DNA from: an uncultured Gammaproteobacteria bacterium
GTDB taxonomy: Bacteria; Pseudomonadota; Gammaproteobacteria; GCA-001735895
Assembly (NCBI GenBank): GCA_947259485.1
Contig: CAMYLU010000008.1
Span: 1-64,000 of the forward strand
DNA length: 64,000 bases
Reading direction: 5' to 3'
Within the stretch, counting starts at the first letter, position 1, and each line of letters starts with the position of its first letter. Below the pieces are notes generated by a model, which did not search any database, was not told the DNA's origin, and saw only the letters and a list, made by a program, of their open reading frames with translations. The position numbers and the translations under genes were made by a program. Positions 51,037 through 59,173 of the stretch are shown here, in pieces.

Positions 51037-51092
51037 ACGCCTTGACCTGAGGCGTTCCGACAGGAAAAAAAAAGAGTGAACCTGCGGGAACG
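51037..51092 (+). promoter_or_regulatory. Structured leader upstream of aorA, candidate metal-cofactor riboswitch or attenuator
   Basis: Two mutually exclusive hairpins lie 28 nt before the aorA ATG. The first pairs ACGCCT (51037-51042) with AGGCGT (51050-51055). The second pairs CGTTCC (51053-51058) with GGAACG (51087-51092) and CAGG with CCTG inside, across a 2x2 internal loop and an A-rich loop. They share 51053-51055. The position before a tungstopterin-enzyme operon suggests a Moco/Tuco-type RNA, but I cannot confirm the family. Confidence 0.45.
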
Positions 51093-51119
51093 ATAATAAC
51101 GACACAATCGGAGGATATA

Positions 51120-51599
51120 ATGCAGAAATCCCTCAACATCGATCCGGGTAAGTGTACCGGCTGTCTCCAGTGCGAAATGGCTTGTTCCTACGAGCACACC
51201 GGGACTTTTAACCCCTCACGATCGTATATCAAGGTATTCACCTTTCATCACGAAGGGAGATTCGCGCCCTATACCTGCACCCAGTGTGATGAAGCCTGGT
51301 GCATGCGTGCCTGCCCGGTAGACGCGATCAGCGTCGATCTGGCCACCGGTGCCAAGGTGATCTCCGACGACAAGTGTGTCGGCTGCAAGGTCTGCACCAT
51401 TGCCTGCCCGTTTGGCACCGTCAATTACTCGCAGGCGACCGGCAAGGTCGTCAAATGTGATCTTTGTGGCGGTGACCCGCAATGCGCGGCAGCCTGTCCT
51501 ACCGATGCGATCACCTATGTCGATGCTGACTGGACTGGTTACGATCGCATGCTGGCCTCGGCAGCGAAGAGCCTGCCATCCGCCGAAGCAACCACTTAA
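51120..51599 (+). CDS. aorA: Four-cluster ferredoxin subunit of aldehyde oxidoreductase (AorA-like)
   Basis: 159 residues, HycB/DmsB-like ferredoxin without signal peptide. Four [4Fe-4S] motifs are visible: CTGCLQCEMAC, CTQCDEAWCMRACP, CVGCKVCTIACP and CDLCGGDPQCAAACP. It matches the iron-sulfur subunit that accompanies tungsten aldehyde oxidoreductase in AorABC of Aromatoleum. It would pass electrons between the W-enzyme and the FAD subunit. A strong CGGAGGA ribosome-binding site precedes the start; aorB follows 18 nt downstream. Confidence 0.88.
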   Translation: MQKSLNIDPGKCTGCLQCEMACSYEHTGTFNPSRSYIKVFTFHHEGRFAPYTCTQCDEAWCMRACPVDAISVDLATGAKVISDDKCVGCKVCTIACPFGTVNYSQATGKVVKCDLCGGDPQCAAACPTDAITYVDADWTGYDRMLASAAKSLPSAEATT

Positions 51600-51617
51600 T
51601 AATGGGGGTAATGAATC

Positions 51618-53468
51618 ATGTCATGGACCAGAAAAATCCTGAGGGTAGATCTCTCTAAAGGCACCTGCACGTCCGAACCACTCAACATGGAGTGGGCCAA
51701 CCAGTACCTGGGCCAGCGTGGGCTGGCTTCCAAGTACCTGACCGAGGAAGTCGATCCCAAGTGCGACGCGCTCGGACCCGATAACAAAATGATCATGGCC
51801 ACCGGTCCGCTGACCGGCACCATGGCTTCAACCGGCGGCCGCTACTCCGTCATTTGTAAAAGCCCGTTAACCGGCGCGATCGCCTGCTCGAACTCGGGCG
51901 GTTTTTTCGGCGCGGAACTGAAATTTGCCGGCTGGGATATGATTATCTTCGAAGGTAAATCGGATAAACCGGTCTACCTGCTGATCCAGGACGACAAGGC
52001 CGAGCTGCGCCCGGGTGATGGAATCTGGGGCAAGTCAGCCTGGGAAACCGATGATATCCTGCACCAGACCCACCAGGACCCGCAATTGCGCGTCGCCTGT
52101 GTCGGGCGTACTGCTGAACACGGCTGTCTCTATTCCGCGGTGATGAATGACAAGCACCGTGCTGCCGGGCGTTCCGGGGTCGGTACGGTGATGGCTTCGA
52201 AGAATCTTAAGGCTGTTGCGGTGCGCGGTACCGGGGGCATCGGTAACATCAATGATGCCAAAGCGTTTATGGCGGCGACCAATGATGGCAAGGCGGTCCT
52301 CGCCGAGAACGCGGTCACCGGCCAGGGGCTGCCGGCCTACGGCACCCAGGTGCTGATGAACGTCATCAACGGGGTTGGTGCATTACCCGCGCGCAATATG
52401 CGCGATGTCGGTTTCGAGGGCGCGGAAAACATTTCCGCCGAGGCGATGGCCGAGCCGCGCAAGAGTGACGGCAGGCCAAACCTGACCACCAATGGCGCCT
52501 GTTTCAGCTGCACGATCGCCTGTGGCCGAATCTCCACCGTCGACCCGACACATTTTTCGGTCAAGGATAAACCAGAGTACCAGGGTGCTTCCGGCGGTCT
52601 CGAGTACGAAGCCGCCTGGGCGCTCGGTGCCGATACCGGCGTCGACGATCTCGATGCGCTGACCTATATCAATTTCCTTTGTAACGAAGACGGTATGGAC
52701 CCGATCACCTACGGCGCAACCGTGGCCGCGGCGATGGAAATGTTCGAAGATGGGACGATTACAACCAAGGAAACCGGCGGTATCGAACTCAAATTTGGCA
52801 GTGCCGAGGCATTTGTCGCGATTACCGAGCAGTTCGTCACCGGTGAGGGTTTTGCTGCCGATCTCGGCATGGGCTCGAAACGCCTTTGTGAAAAGTACGG
52901 CAAACCCGACCTGTCGATGACGGTCAAGGGCCAGGAATTCCCGGCCTACGATCCGCGTGGCATCCAGGGTATTGGTCTCGCCTATGCCACCTCGAATCGG
53001 GGCGCCTGTCATTTAAGGGGTTATACCATAGCGTCGGAAGTACTGGGTATCCCGGTCAAAACCGAGATGAACGATACCGACGGCAAGGCCGAACTGGTCA
53101 AAGCCTTCCAGGATGCGACCGCACTGGTCGATTCCGCGGGATTATGCGTATTTACCACTTTTGCCTGGGGCATGGATAACATTGCACCGCAAATCGATGC
53201 CGCCTGTGAAGGCGACTGGAGCGTCGAGAATTGCCTTGAAACCGGGGAACGCATCTGGAACATGGAGCGCCTGTTCAACGAGGCCGCGGGCTTTACTGCC
53301 GACGATGACAAGCTGCCCAAGCGCCTGCTCAAGGAAGTCATCAAGCATGGTCCAACCGAGGGGCAGGTGAATCGACTCGGTGAAATGTTGCCCAAGTACT
53401 ACGAGGTCAGGGGCTGGACCGCGGACGGCAAGATCCCGGACGAGACCCGTCAGCGACTGTCGCTTTAA
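51618..53468 (+). CDS. aorB: Tungsten-containing aldehyde:ferredoxin oxidoreductase catalytic subunit (AorB-like)
   Basis: 616 residues, full length for the AOR family. The N-terminal tungstopterin domain (1-210) includes TGPLTGTMASTGGRY. The [4Fe-4S] ligands are C295, C298, C302 (CFSCTIAC) and C510 in the pterin motif DSAGLC (505-510). It oxidises aldehydes to carboxylic acids, or reduces acids, with a bis-pyranopterin tungsten cofactor in the cytoplasm. Neighbouring tungstate transport and pterin genes support tungsten rather than molybdenum. Aldehyde specificity is not predictable. Confidence 0.94.
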   Translation: MSWTRKILRVDLSKGTCTSEPLNMEWANQYLGQRGLASKYLTEEVDPKCDALGPDNKMIMATGPLTGTMASTGGRYSVICKSPLTGAIACSNSGGFFGAELKFAGWDMIIFEGKSDKPVYLLIQDDKAELRPGDGIWGKSAWETDDILHQTHQDPQLRVACVGRTAEHGCLYSAVMNDKHRAAGRSGVGTVMASKNLKAVAVRGTGGIGNINDAKAFMAATNDGKAVLAENAVTGQGLPAYGTQVLMNVINGVGALPARNMRDVGFEGAENISAEAMAEPRKSDGRPNLTTNGACFSCTIACGRISTVDPTHFSVKDKPEYQGASGGLEYEAAWALGADTGVDDLDALTYINFLCNEDGMDPITYGATVAAAMEMFEDGTITTKETGGIELKFGSAEAFVAITEQFVTGEGFAADLGMGSKRLCEKYGKPDLSMTVKGQEFPAYDPRGIQGIGLAYATSNRGACHLRGYTIASEVLGIPVKTEMNDTDGKAELVKAFQDATALVDSAGLCVFTTFAWGMDNIAPQIDAACEGDWSVENCLETGERIWNMERLFNEAAGFTADDDKLPKRLLKEVIKHGPTEGQVNRLGEMLPKYYEVRGWTADGKIPDETRQRLSL

Positions 53469-53474
53469 TCAACC

Positions 53475-53501
53475 ACCCCCTGTTGCCAGGCGACAGGGGG
53501 T
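53475..53501 (+). terminator. Intercistronic hairpin after aorB
   Basis: An 8-9-bp stem (ACCCCCTGT paired with ACAGGGGGT) with a 9-nt loop lies directly after the aorB stop. There is no T-tract, so it is likely an mRNA stabiliser or partial terminator favouring aorAB expression over downstream genes. Confidence 0.6.
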
Positions 53502-53522
53502 TCAAACCGAAGGCACTGAATC

Positions 53523-54776
53523 ATGCAACACGTAATCGTCGGTGCAGGGCCTGCTGGCGTCGTCGCCGCTGAAACCCTGCGCAAGCTCGACCCGGACGCG
53601 GACATCACCATCATCGGAGATGAACCCGAACCACCCTATTCACGCATGGCAATACCCTACTACCTGATCGATAACATCGAGGAATCGGGGAGTTACCTGC
53701 GTGACCCGGATAAACATTTCAAGGCACAGAATATAGAGGTCGTGCAGCAACGCGTCGACAAGATAGACGCCAAGGCCAAAAAGCTGACACTTGCGGATGG
53801 TAGTTCCCGGGACTACGACAAGCTGTTGATTGCAACCGGCTCACATCCGATCAGTCCTCCAATCCCGGGTCTGGATCTGCCGCAGGTGCATTCCTGCTGG
53901 ACGCTGGAAGATGCCCGCAACATTATCAGGTTGGCGAAGTCAGGTTCCAACGTGGTATTGATCGGTGCCGGTTTTATCGGCTGCATCATACTCGAGGCGC
54001 TGGTCAAGCGCGGTGTGCATCTCGCGGTCGTCGAAATGGGTAACCGCATGGTACCGCGCATGCTCGACGAGAAGGCAGGTGGCCTGCTCGAAACCTGGTG
54101 CAAGAACAAGGGTATCGATGTGCATACCTCCTGCAGCGTCGATGGAATTGAAGCCGCTGCCGACGACCAGGTTGAAGTCAACCTGAGCGATGGCAGCAAG
54201 TTGAGTGCAGCCCTGGTGATTACCGCGACCGGGGTCAAGGCGAATACAGACCTCCTGGAAGGCACCGATATCAATATCGACCAGGGCGTACTGGTGAACC
54301 GGCGTATGCAGACCAGCAACCCGGATATCTACGCCGCGGGTGACGTGGCCCAGGGTGTTGATTTTTCTACCGGTAACTTTGAAGTGCAGGCAATTCAGCC
54401 CACCGCAACCGATCACGGACGCGTTGCCGCGCTGAACATGGCGGGCAAGGACGACGAACATCACGGCACCCTGAACATGAATGTGCTCGATACGGTCGGC
54501 CTGGTTTCCTGCTCGTTCGGCCTGTGGATGGGGGTTGACGGTGGTGACAGTGCCGAGCTCTACAATGAGGACGAATTCCAGTATATCAATCTGCAATTCG
54601 AGGGTGATCACCTGGTCGGCGCGAGCAGCGTCGGCAAGACCCAGCACGTCGGTGTGTTGCGCGGGTTGATCGAATCAAAGATTCATCTCGGTGACTGGAA
54701 AAACCGGCTGATGCAGGACCCGACCGCGATCATGGAAGCCTACGTTGCCTGTACCCAGGAACTTTCTTATTCCTGA
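53523..54776 (+). CDS. aorC: FAD/NAD-dependent oxidoreductase subunit of aldehyde oxidoreductase (AorC-like)
   Basis: 417 residues. FAD motif IVGAGPAGVVAAETL at the N-terminus, NAD-binding GAGFIGCIILEAL (about 143-155) and second FAD motif IYAAGDVAQG. Pyridine-nucleotide-disulfide oxidoreductase fold without a CxxxxC redox pair. In AorABC the FAD subunit lets the enzyme use NAD+ as acceptor. It follows aorB after a hairpin and precedes a MoaD gene by 6 nt. Confidence 0.86.
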   Translation: MQHVIVGAGPAGVVAAETLRKLDPDADITIIGDEPEPPYSRMAIPYYLIDNIEESGSYLRDPDKHFKAQNIEVVQQRVDKIDAKAKKLTLADGSSRDYDKLLIATGSHPISPPIPGLDLPQVHSCWTLEDARNIIRLAKSGSNVVLIGAGFIGCIILEALVKRGVHLAVVEMGNRMVPRMLDEKAGGLLETWCKNKGIDVHTSCSVDGIEAAADDQVEVNLSDGSKLSAALVITATGVKANTDLLEGTDINIDQGVLVNRRMQTSNPDIYAAGDVAQGVDFSTGNFEVQAIQPTATDHGRVAALNMAGKDDEHHGTLNMNVLDTVGLVSCSFGLWMGVDGGDSAELYNEDEFQYINLQFEGDHLVGASSVGKTQHVGVLRGLIESKIHLGDWKNRLMQDPTAIMEAYVACTQELSYS

Positions 54777-54782
54777 CTCGAG

Positions 54783-55034
54783 ATGAACGTCAGCATCGAG
54801 TTTTACGCTTCGTTGATGAAGTACCTGCCGCCCGGCAAGAGCCGCTTCAGGCGCGAGATCAAGGTCGATAACGGCCTGAGGCTCAGTCGGCTGATCGAGC
54901 AGTATCACATCTCGCCCGAGGAAGCGCACCTGGTGCTCGTCAATGGTCTTTTCGTTTGCGGTGAAGACCGTGCCGAGCGTGAGCTGGTCGAGGGCGATGT
55001 CATATCAATCTGGCCACCGGTAGCGGGTGGCTGA
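54783..55034 (+). CDS. moaD: MoaD/ThiS-like sulfur carrier of the aor operon
   Basis: 83 residues, beta-grasp fold (VSIEFYASLMKYLPPGKS at the N-terminus) ending in WPPVAGG with the diglycine thiocarboxylate tail. It is encoded 6 nt after aorC and before a MoeB-like activating enzyme, so it is probably dedicated to making tungstopterin for AOR. Distinct in sequence from the moeA-linked MoaD at 49.4 kb. Confidence 0.86.
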   Translation: MNVSIEFYASLMKYLPPGKSRFRREIKVDNGLRLSRLIEQYHISPEEAHLVLVNGLFVCGEDRAERELVEGDVISIWPPVAGG

Positions 55035-55039
55035 GCAGT

Positions 55040-55354
55040 ATGCCGGATGAAACCCTGGTCGAGTATGAAATGGGATACGCTGCCGATGAGTTTGGTAATG
55101 TCCTGAACGGGCCTTTCAGTGGTGATAAATCGAGTTATCGCTGTAAGCAAATAGGCCGCCATCACTGGTCGGTCGAACAATCGGGCGAATCCTTTATACT
55201 GGCGATCATGGTCACCGAAAAACCGCCGCGTAAACTGGGTCTGTTCAAGTTGCCGGTGCTGCAGGTTAAGTTCAGCTTCACCGATACCGACGCGGTCTTG
55301 CGCGACCGGTTCTTCCATCGCTTCCACCAGTATTTTCACAAGGGGGGCGGATGA
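55040..55354 (+). CDS. Uncharacterised protein between moaD and moeB
   Basis: 104 residues, soluble, no signal peptide or membrane span, one Cys. I do not recognise the family. It starts 5 nt after moaD and overlaps moeB by 4 nt, so it is an integral member of the aor operon. The C-terminus reads HQYFHKGGG; the glycine codons coincide with the G-rich ribosome-binding site for moeB, so the tail may be incidental. A role in cofactor assembly or AOR maturation is inferred from position only. Confidence 0.7.
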   Translation: MPDETLVEYEMGYAADEFGNVLNGPFSGDKSSYRCKQIGRHHWSVEQSGESFILAIMVTEKPPRKLGLFKLPVLQVKFSFTDTDAVLRDRFFHRFHQYFHKGGG

Positions 55355-56094
55355 ACCCGGCACAGCAAGATCGTTACGCGCGCCATATTCGCCTGCCGCA
55401 GATCGGTGAAAAAGGACAGCAGGCGATTCTCGATTCGAGTGCCCTGATCGTCGGCGTCGGGGGTCTTGGATCGCCCGCGACCATGTATCTCGCCGCCGCG
55501 GGGATCGGTAAGCTCATCCTCAGCGATTACGATGTCGTTGATACCTCAAATTTGCAGCGCCAGATTATCCATAACAACAGCTCGGTTGGCGAAAACAAGG
55601 TCGATTCGGGTCGGCAAACCGTCAAGGCGCTGAACCCAGACTGCGAAGTCGAAACCATTGGTTACCAGCTGGATGGGGAGGAGTTGAAACAAACCATCGA
55701 TTCGGTCGATATCGTGCTCGACTGCACTGACAATTTTCCGACTCGTTTCGAAGTCAATCGTTACTGTGTCGAAACCGCAACGAGACTGGTAACCGGTGCG
55801 GCGATCAGGCTTGAGGGTCAGATCATGAACTATCAACCCGGGGCCAACAGCGCCTGTTACCAGTGCCTTTACACGCATGCCTACGGTGCCGAGGAGTCCT
55901 GCGAACTAGAGGGCGTCCTGGGTCCGGTGGTTGGCGTTATCGGCACCCTGCAGGCCGTGCAAACCTTGCTGATTCTCGCCGGCCAGGGCGGCGCGCTGGT
56001 CAACCGTTTGCTGTTGTTCGACGCTTTCGCCATGGAATGGCAGTCGGTAACCCTGCCAAAGAATCCGAACTGCCCGATCTGCAGCAAGACCTGA
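55351..56094 (+). CDS. moeB: MoeB/ThiF-type adenylyltransferase
   Basis: 247 residues, E1-like fold without rhodanese domain. ATP-binding GVGGLGSPATMYLAAAG (36-52), the RQIIH arginine, DCTDNFPTRF, and structural zinc pairs CYQC and CPIC. It adenylates the C-terminal glycine of MoaD so that sulfur can be loaded. Last gene of the six-gene aor operon; a terminator-like hairpin follows about 140 nt downstream. Confidence 0.9.
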   Translation: MNPAQQDRYARHIRLPQIGEKGQQAILDSSALIVGVGGLGSPATMYLAAAGIGKLILSDYDVVDTSNLQRQIIHNNSSVGENKVDSGRQTVKALNPDCEVETIGYQLDGEELKQTIDSVDIVLDCTDNFPTRFEVNRYCVETATRLVTGAAIRLEGQIMNYQPGANSACYQCLYTHAYGAEESCELEGVLGPVVGVIGTLQAVQTLLILAGQGGALVNRLLLFDAFAMEWQSVTLPKNPNCPICSKT

Positions 56095-56235
56095 CATCGT
56101 TTCTCGCGCGAAAGAGTTATTACAGGCGCTTTATCGATCCCGCCCGGCAGGTGTCGTTGCCGATGGTTGCAGCTATCTGCATTATGCCCGGCATGCGATC
56201 TGAAGCGTCTTTACCGGCGTATATAATGGCAACTT

Positions 56236-56284
56236 AAAGCCCCGTTACCAGTGGCATCGGTAATATAACCTTAGGGCTTTTTTT
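56236..56284 (+). terminator. Promoter-proximal terminator-like hairpin 20 nt before the next gene
   Basis: AAAGCCC (56236-56242) pairs with GGGCTTT (56274-56280), with an inner TTACC/GGTAA stem, followed by seven T, so it has intrinsic-terminator form. It ends about 20 nt before the ATG at 56304 and begins about 9 nt after a perfect TATAAT (56222-56227). It could end the aor operon, or act as an attenuator in a leader of the hydrolase gene. Confidence 0.55.
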
Positions 56285-56303
56285 AACCTAACGCAGAAGC
56301 ATA

Positions 56304-57308
56304 ATGGATTCATTGACACAACTAGTCCTGGGTGCCGCCGTCGGAGAGGCGGTGATGGGCCGTAAAATTGGCAACAGGGCGGCACTCTGGGGGGGAATAG
56401 CCGGAACCCTGCCGGACCTCGATGTGTTCATTCCACTGGGGGACGTGGTTAAGGATTTCACTTACCATCGCTCTGCCAGTCATTCGCTGTTTGTGCTGGC
56501 GCTGCTGACACCGTTAATGGTGTGGCTGATCAAAAAAATACATCCGGATTTGCGCGAACACGGTAACCGCTGGATGCTGATGATTTACCTGGTGTTTGCG
56601 AGCCATGTGCTGCTGGACAGTTTTACCGCCTACGGTACTCAGATATTGTGGCCTTTGGTGACAACCCCGGTGTCCTTGTCTACGGTGTTTATTATCGATC
56701 CGCTGTACACCCTGCCGTTGCTGATCGGTGTGCTTGCCGCGCTGGTTATGACGCGCGAAAACAATCGGGGTCACCTGGTAAATCGTTACGCCTTACTGGT
56801 CAGCGCGGCATACCTGTGCTGGACGGTTATGGCCAAGACGATCGTGGAACGGAATATTGAAGCCGAGCTGGCGGCTCAAAATATCAGCTACGACAAGATT
56901 TTCACCACCCCTTCGCCTTTTAACTCGCTGCTGTGGCGGGCCGTGGTGACCGACGCTGCGGGCTACTATGAAGGCTTCTCCTCGGTGCTGGACGAAACGC
57001 CCAGCGTCCGCTTCCGGCATTACCCCAGCGACGAGGAATTACTCAAGGGAATCGAGGACCACTGGCCGGTACAGCGACTGAAGTGGTTCAGCAGGGGGTT
57101 CTACTCGGTGAGCCAACAAGATAAGGATATCGTCATCAGCGATTTACGCATGGGTATCGAACCCGGTTACGTGTTTCGATTCAAGGTGGGCGAAATCAGC
57201 AATCCCCACGCCAGGCCGGTTGTGCCAAGCGCAATTCCCAACCGCTGGCAATTGAGCCGCCTGGAGATGATCTGGCAGCGTATCTGGGATCAATCAGTAG
57301 TGCTTTGA
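56304..57308 (+). CDS. YdjM/DUF457-type membrane-bound metal-dependent hydrolase
   Basis: 334 residues. The N-terminus MDSLTQLVLGAAVGEAVMGRK and the HRSASHSLFV and VLLDSFTAYGTQILWP segments carry the His/Asp metal ligands of the family. Four to five membrane spans (about 58-75, 88-105, 125-150, 157-175) precede a C-terminal soluble domain. Usually annotated as an inner-membrane hydrolase; the physiological substrate is unknown. Unrelated in content to the tungsten genes that flank it. Confidence 0.83.
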   Translation: MDSLTQLVLGAAVGEAVMGRKIGNRAALWGGIAGTLPDLDVFIPLGDVVKDFTYHRSASHSLFVLALLTPLMVWLIKKIHPDLREHGNRWMLMIYLVFASHVLLDSFTAYGTQILWPLVTTPVSLSTVFIIDPLYTLPLLIGVLAALVMTRENNRGHLVNRYALLVSAAYLCWTVMAKTIVERNIEAELAAQNISYDKIFTTPSPFNSLLWRAVVTDAAGYYEGFSSVLDETPSVRFRHYPSDEELLKGIEDHWPVQRLKWFSRGFYSVSQQDKDIVISDLRMGIEPGYVFRFKVGEISNPHARPVVPSAIPNRWQLSRLEMIWQRIWDQSVVL

Positions 57309-57309
57309 G

Positions 57310-57325
57310 TGCGCTAGATAGCGCA
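57310..57325. terminator. Small hairpin between convergent genes
   Basis: A perfect palindrome, TGCGCTA-GA-TAGCGCA, directly after the YdjM-like stop and followed by TTT. It lies between convergent genes and may end transcription weakly in one or both directions. Confidence 0.4.
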
Positions 57326-57345
57326 TTTCTGTGCGCAGACACTGG

Positions 57346-57870
57346 CTAGGCTATCAAATAGAAATCGGTGTAGATAAATTCAGCAATCGCATCGACATCG
57401 TTGATATCGAGCACCGGGATCTTGATGCCTTCAGGAGGCGCATCATCACAGGCAAGCGCGATCACCGATGCATCATTCTGGTGTAGAAAAGGCTTGCCCA
57501 GGGTTTCGCGATGCAATTCAATTTTCGGAAAATGGATGTCCTTGTAGCCTTCGACCAGGATGATGTCGGCCCGCTCGGTATCAAGCGAGTCGATAATCTG
57601 CTGCAGGTCCGGTTCTGCAGACGGCGTGTCGAACTCGGTAATTAGCGCCATGCGCGTGGTGGTGCAGATCACGGTCTGATCGGCTCCGGCCTTGCGTAAT
57701 TCGTAACTGTCCTTGCCTGGGAAATCGAGCTCAAAGTGGTGGTGGGCGTGCTTGATCACCGAAACGCGCAAACCGCGCGCCTTGAGCAGTGGAATAAGTT
57801 GACGCAGCAGCGTGGTTTTGCCGGTGCCGCTATACGCGCTAAAGCCGAGAATGGGTATCGAGGCTTTCAT
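57346..57870 (-). CDS. mobB: Molybdopterin-guanine dinucleotide biosynthesis adaptor MobB
   Basis: 174 residues from the ATG at 57870, which overlaps the mobA stop by 4 nt. The Walker A motif is GFSAYSGTGKTTLLRQL, and KHAHHHFELDFPGKDS is typical of MobB GTPases. It assists MobA in attaching GMP to molybdopterin. Last gene of the tupABC-mobAB operon. Confidence 0.9.
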   Translation of the reverse strand: MKASIPILGFSAYSGTGKTTLLRQLIPLLKARGLRVSVIKHAHHHFELDFPGKDSYELRKAGADQTVICTTTRMALITEFDTPSAEPDLQQIIDSLDTERADIILVEGYKDIHFPKIELHRETLGKPFLHQNDASVIALACDDAPPEGIKIPVLDINDVDAIAEFIYTDFYLIA

Positions 57871-58460
57871 TGCTGGTCCTGCAACGATTGCTGATCCGAA
57901 GGCGTATTGATATTGCGAAACATATCGGCGCAATCGGAAAAGTCGGTTTGTACAAAGTTATGCAGCGCATACCAACGGTCGATCTTGCGGTCGCCGGAAT
58001 CGAGAAATTCGAGCAGGTCTGGCAGCAGATCAACCCGGATCAACGCGTGCACCGGTTGCAGCCGGTTGCCGTCGAAGGCGACGTGAACCGGGGCATCGTT
58101 TTGCCCGTAACTGGTGATGAATCGAGCCAAGTAATCTGCGACCAGCAGCGGGCTATCGCAGGGTAGCGTGACGATAAAATCTGTGGTGACGCTGTCCATC
58201 GCGCTGGCAAAACCAGCGAGCGGTCCCTGGTAGTCGGCCAGCTGGTCAGTGATCACCGGGTAACCCGATTCCCGGTAGCGTTGCTGATTTCGATTTGCGT
58301 TAATAATAATATCAACCGACTGCTGTTCGAGTTTGTCGATTAAAATTGATACCAGCGGCTTGCCATTGAACTCGATCAGACCCTTGTCCTTGCCGCCCAT
58401 ACGCCTGCCCTGACCGCCGGCGAGAATCACCGCGGTAATGTCCCGGGTACCGATATTCAT
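57867..58460 (-). CDS. mobA: Molybdenum cofactor guanylyltransferase MobA
   Basis: 197 residues. The N-terminal nucleotidyltransferase signature is VILAGGQGRRMGGKDKGL, with later VTLPCDSPLL. It converts Mo/W-molybdopterin to the guanine dinucleotide form used by DMSO-reductase-family enzymes such as formate dehydrogenase. AOR does not need this form, so it serves other enzymes, consistent with fdhD nearby. Overlaps the upstream ATPase gene and downstream mobB by 4 nt each. Confidence 0.92.
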   Translation of the reverse strand: MNIGTRDITAVILAGGQGRRMGGKDKGLIEFNGKPLVSILIDKLEQQSVDIIINANRNQQRYRESGYPVITDQLADYQGPLAGFASAMDSVTTDFIVTLPCDSPLLVADYLARFITSYGQNDAPVHVAFDGNRLQPVHALIRVDLLPDLLEFLDSGDRKIDRWYALHNFVQTDFSDCADMFRNINTPSDQQSLQDQQ

Positions 58461-59173
58461 CGCTTCTTGGACTGGCGCACCGAATCAAGCTCAACCACGT
58501 CGGCAGCCCAGATATCATCCGCCTTGATTCGATGATCCTGCAAGTGAAGTTTACTGGTTGCGAGATCGCTGAAAACACCCGGATCGTGAGTGACGATAAC
58601 GATTGCGGTGCCACTATCGCGAAATTCGCGCAGCATTTGCAGGGTACGTTCCCGACTTTCACTGTCGAGGTTAGCGGTGGGTTCGTCGAGCAACAGGATC
58701 TGCGGGTGACACAGGCGTGCCCTGGTCAGCGCGACGCGTTGTTTTTGCCCACCCGACAACGATGCCGCGGACTGCGATTCGAGGCCGTCGAGCCCAGCCC
58801 AGCTGATCGCCTTTTGAACACTGGATTCGCGATCGGCGAGCGCCGGGTTAAGCCGGGCGGCGTATTCGATATTGCGCAGCAAGCTGCCGGCGAACATGTA
58901 GGGTTGCTGGTGCAGGTACATGACGCTTTTCAACAGGCGTTTGCGCAGTCTACGCCAGGGTTCAGGACTCGCATCGTCGAGGCTGATTTCGCAATGACCT
59001 GGTTTTTCGAGACCGGCGATGATACGTAACAGGGTCGTTTTTCCGGCCCCGTTATTACCGGTGATAACGATACAGTCATGACTGGCAATACTGATCGCGG
59101 TCTGCTCGAGCACCCGATTACTGCCAAAGCTTTTGCTGATGTCACGAAAGCCAATGCGGAAATCTTCAATCAT
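58457..59173 (-). CDS. tupC: Tungstate ABC transporter ATPase TupC
   Basis: 238 residues. Walker A GNNGAGKTTLLRIIAGL, signature LSGGQKQRVAL and Walker B LLLDEPTANLD are all canonical, and the switch His is in IVTHDPGVF. No TOBE domain is evident. It energises tungstate uptake with TupA and TupB. It overlaps tupB and mobA by 4 nt, so import and cofactor synthesis are co-translated. Confidence 0.9.
   Translation of the reverse strand: MIEDFRIGFRDISKSFGSNRVLEQTAISIASHDCIVITGNNGAGKTTLLRIIAGLEKPGHCEISLDDASPEPWRRLRKRLLKSVMYLHQQPYMFAGSLLRNIEYAARLNPALADRESSVQKAISWAGLDGLESQSAASLSGGQKQRVALTRARLCHPQILLLDEPTANLDSESRERTLQMLREFRDSGTAIVIVTHDPGVFSDLATSKLHLQDHRIKADDIWAADVVELDSVRQSKKR

Noticed and set aside
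53940-54647. 235-codon minus-strand frame opposite aorC
   Set aside because: Antisense to a well-supported FAD/NAD oxidoreductase; no domain or start signal.
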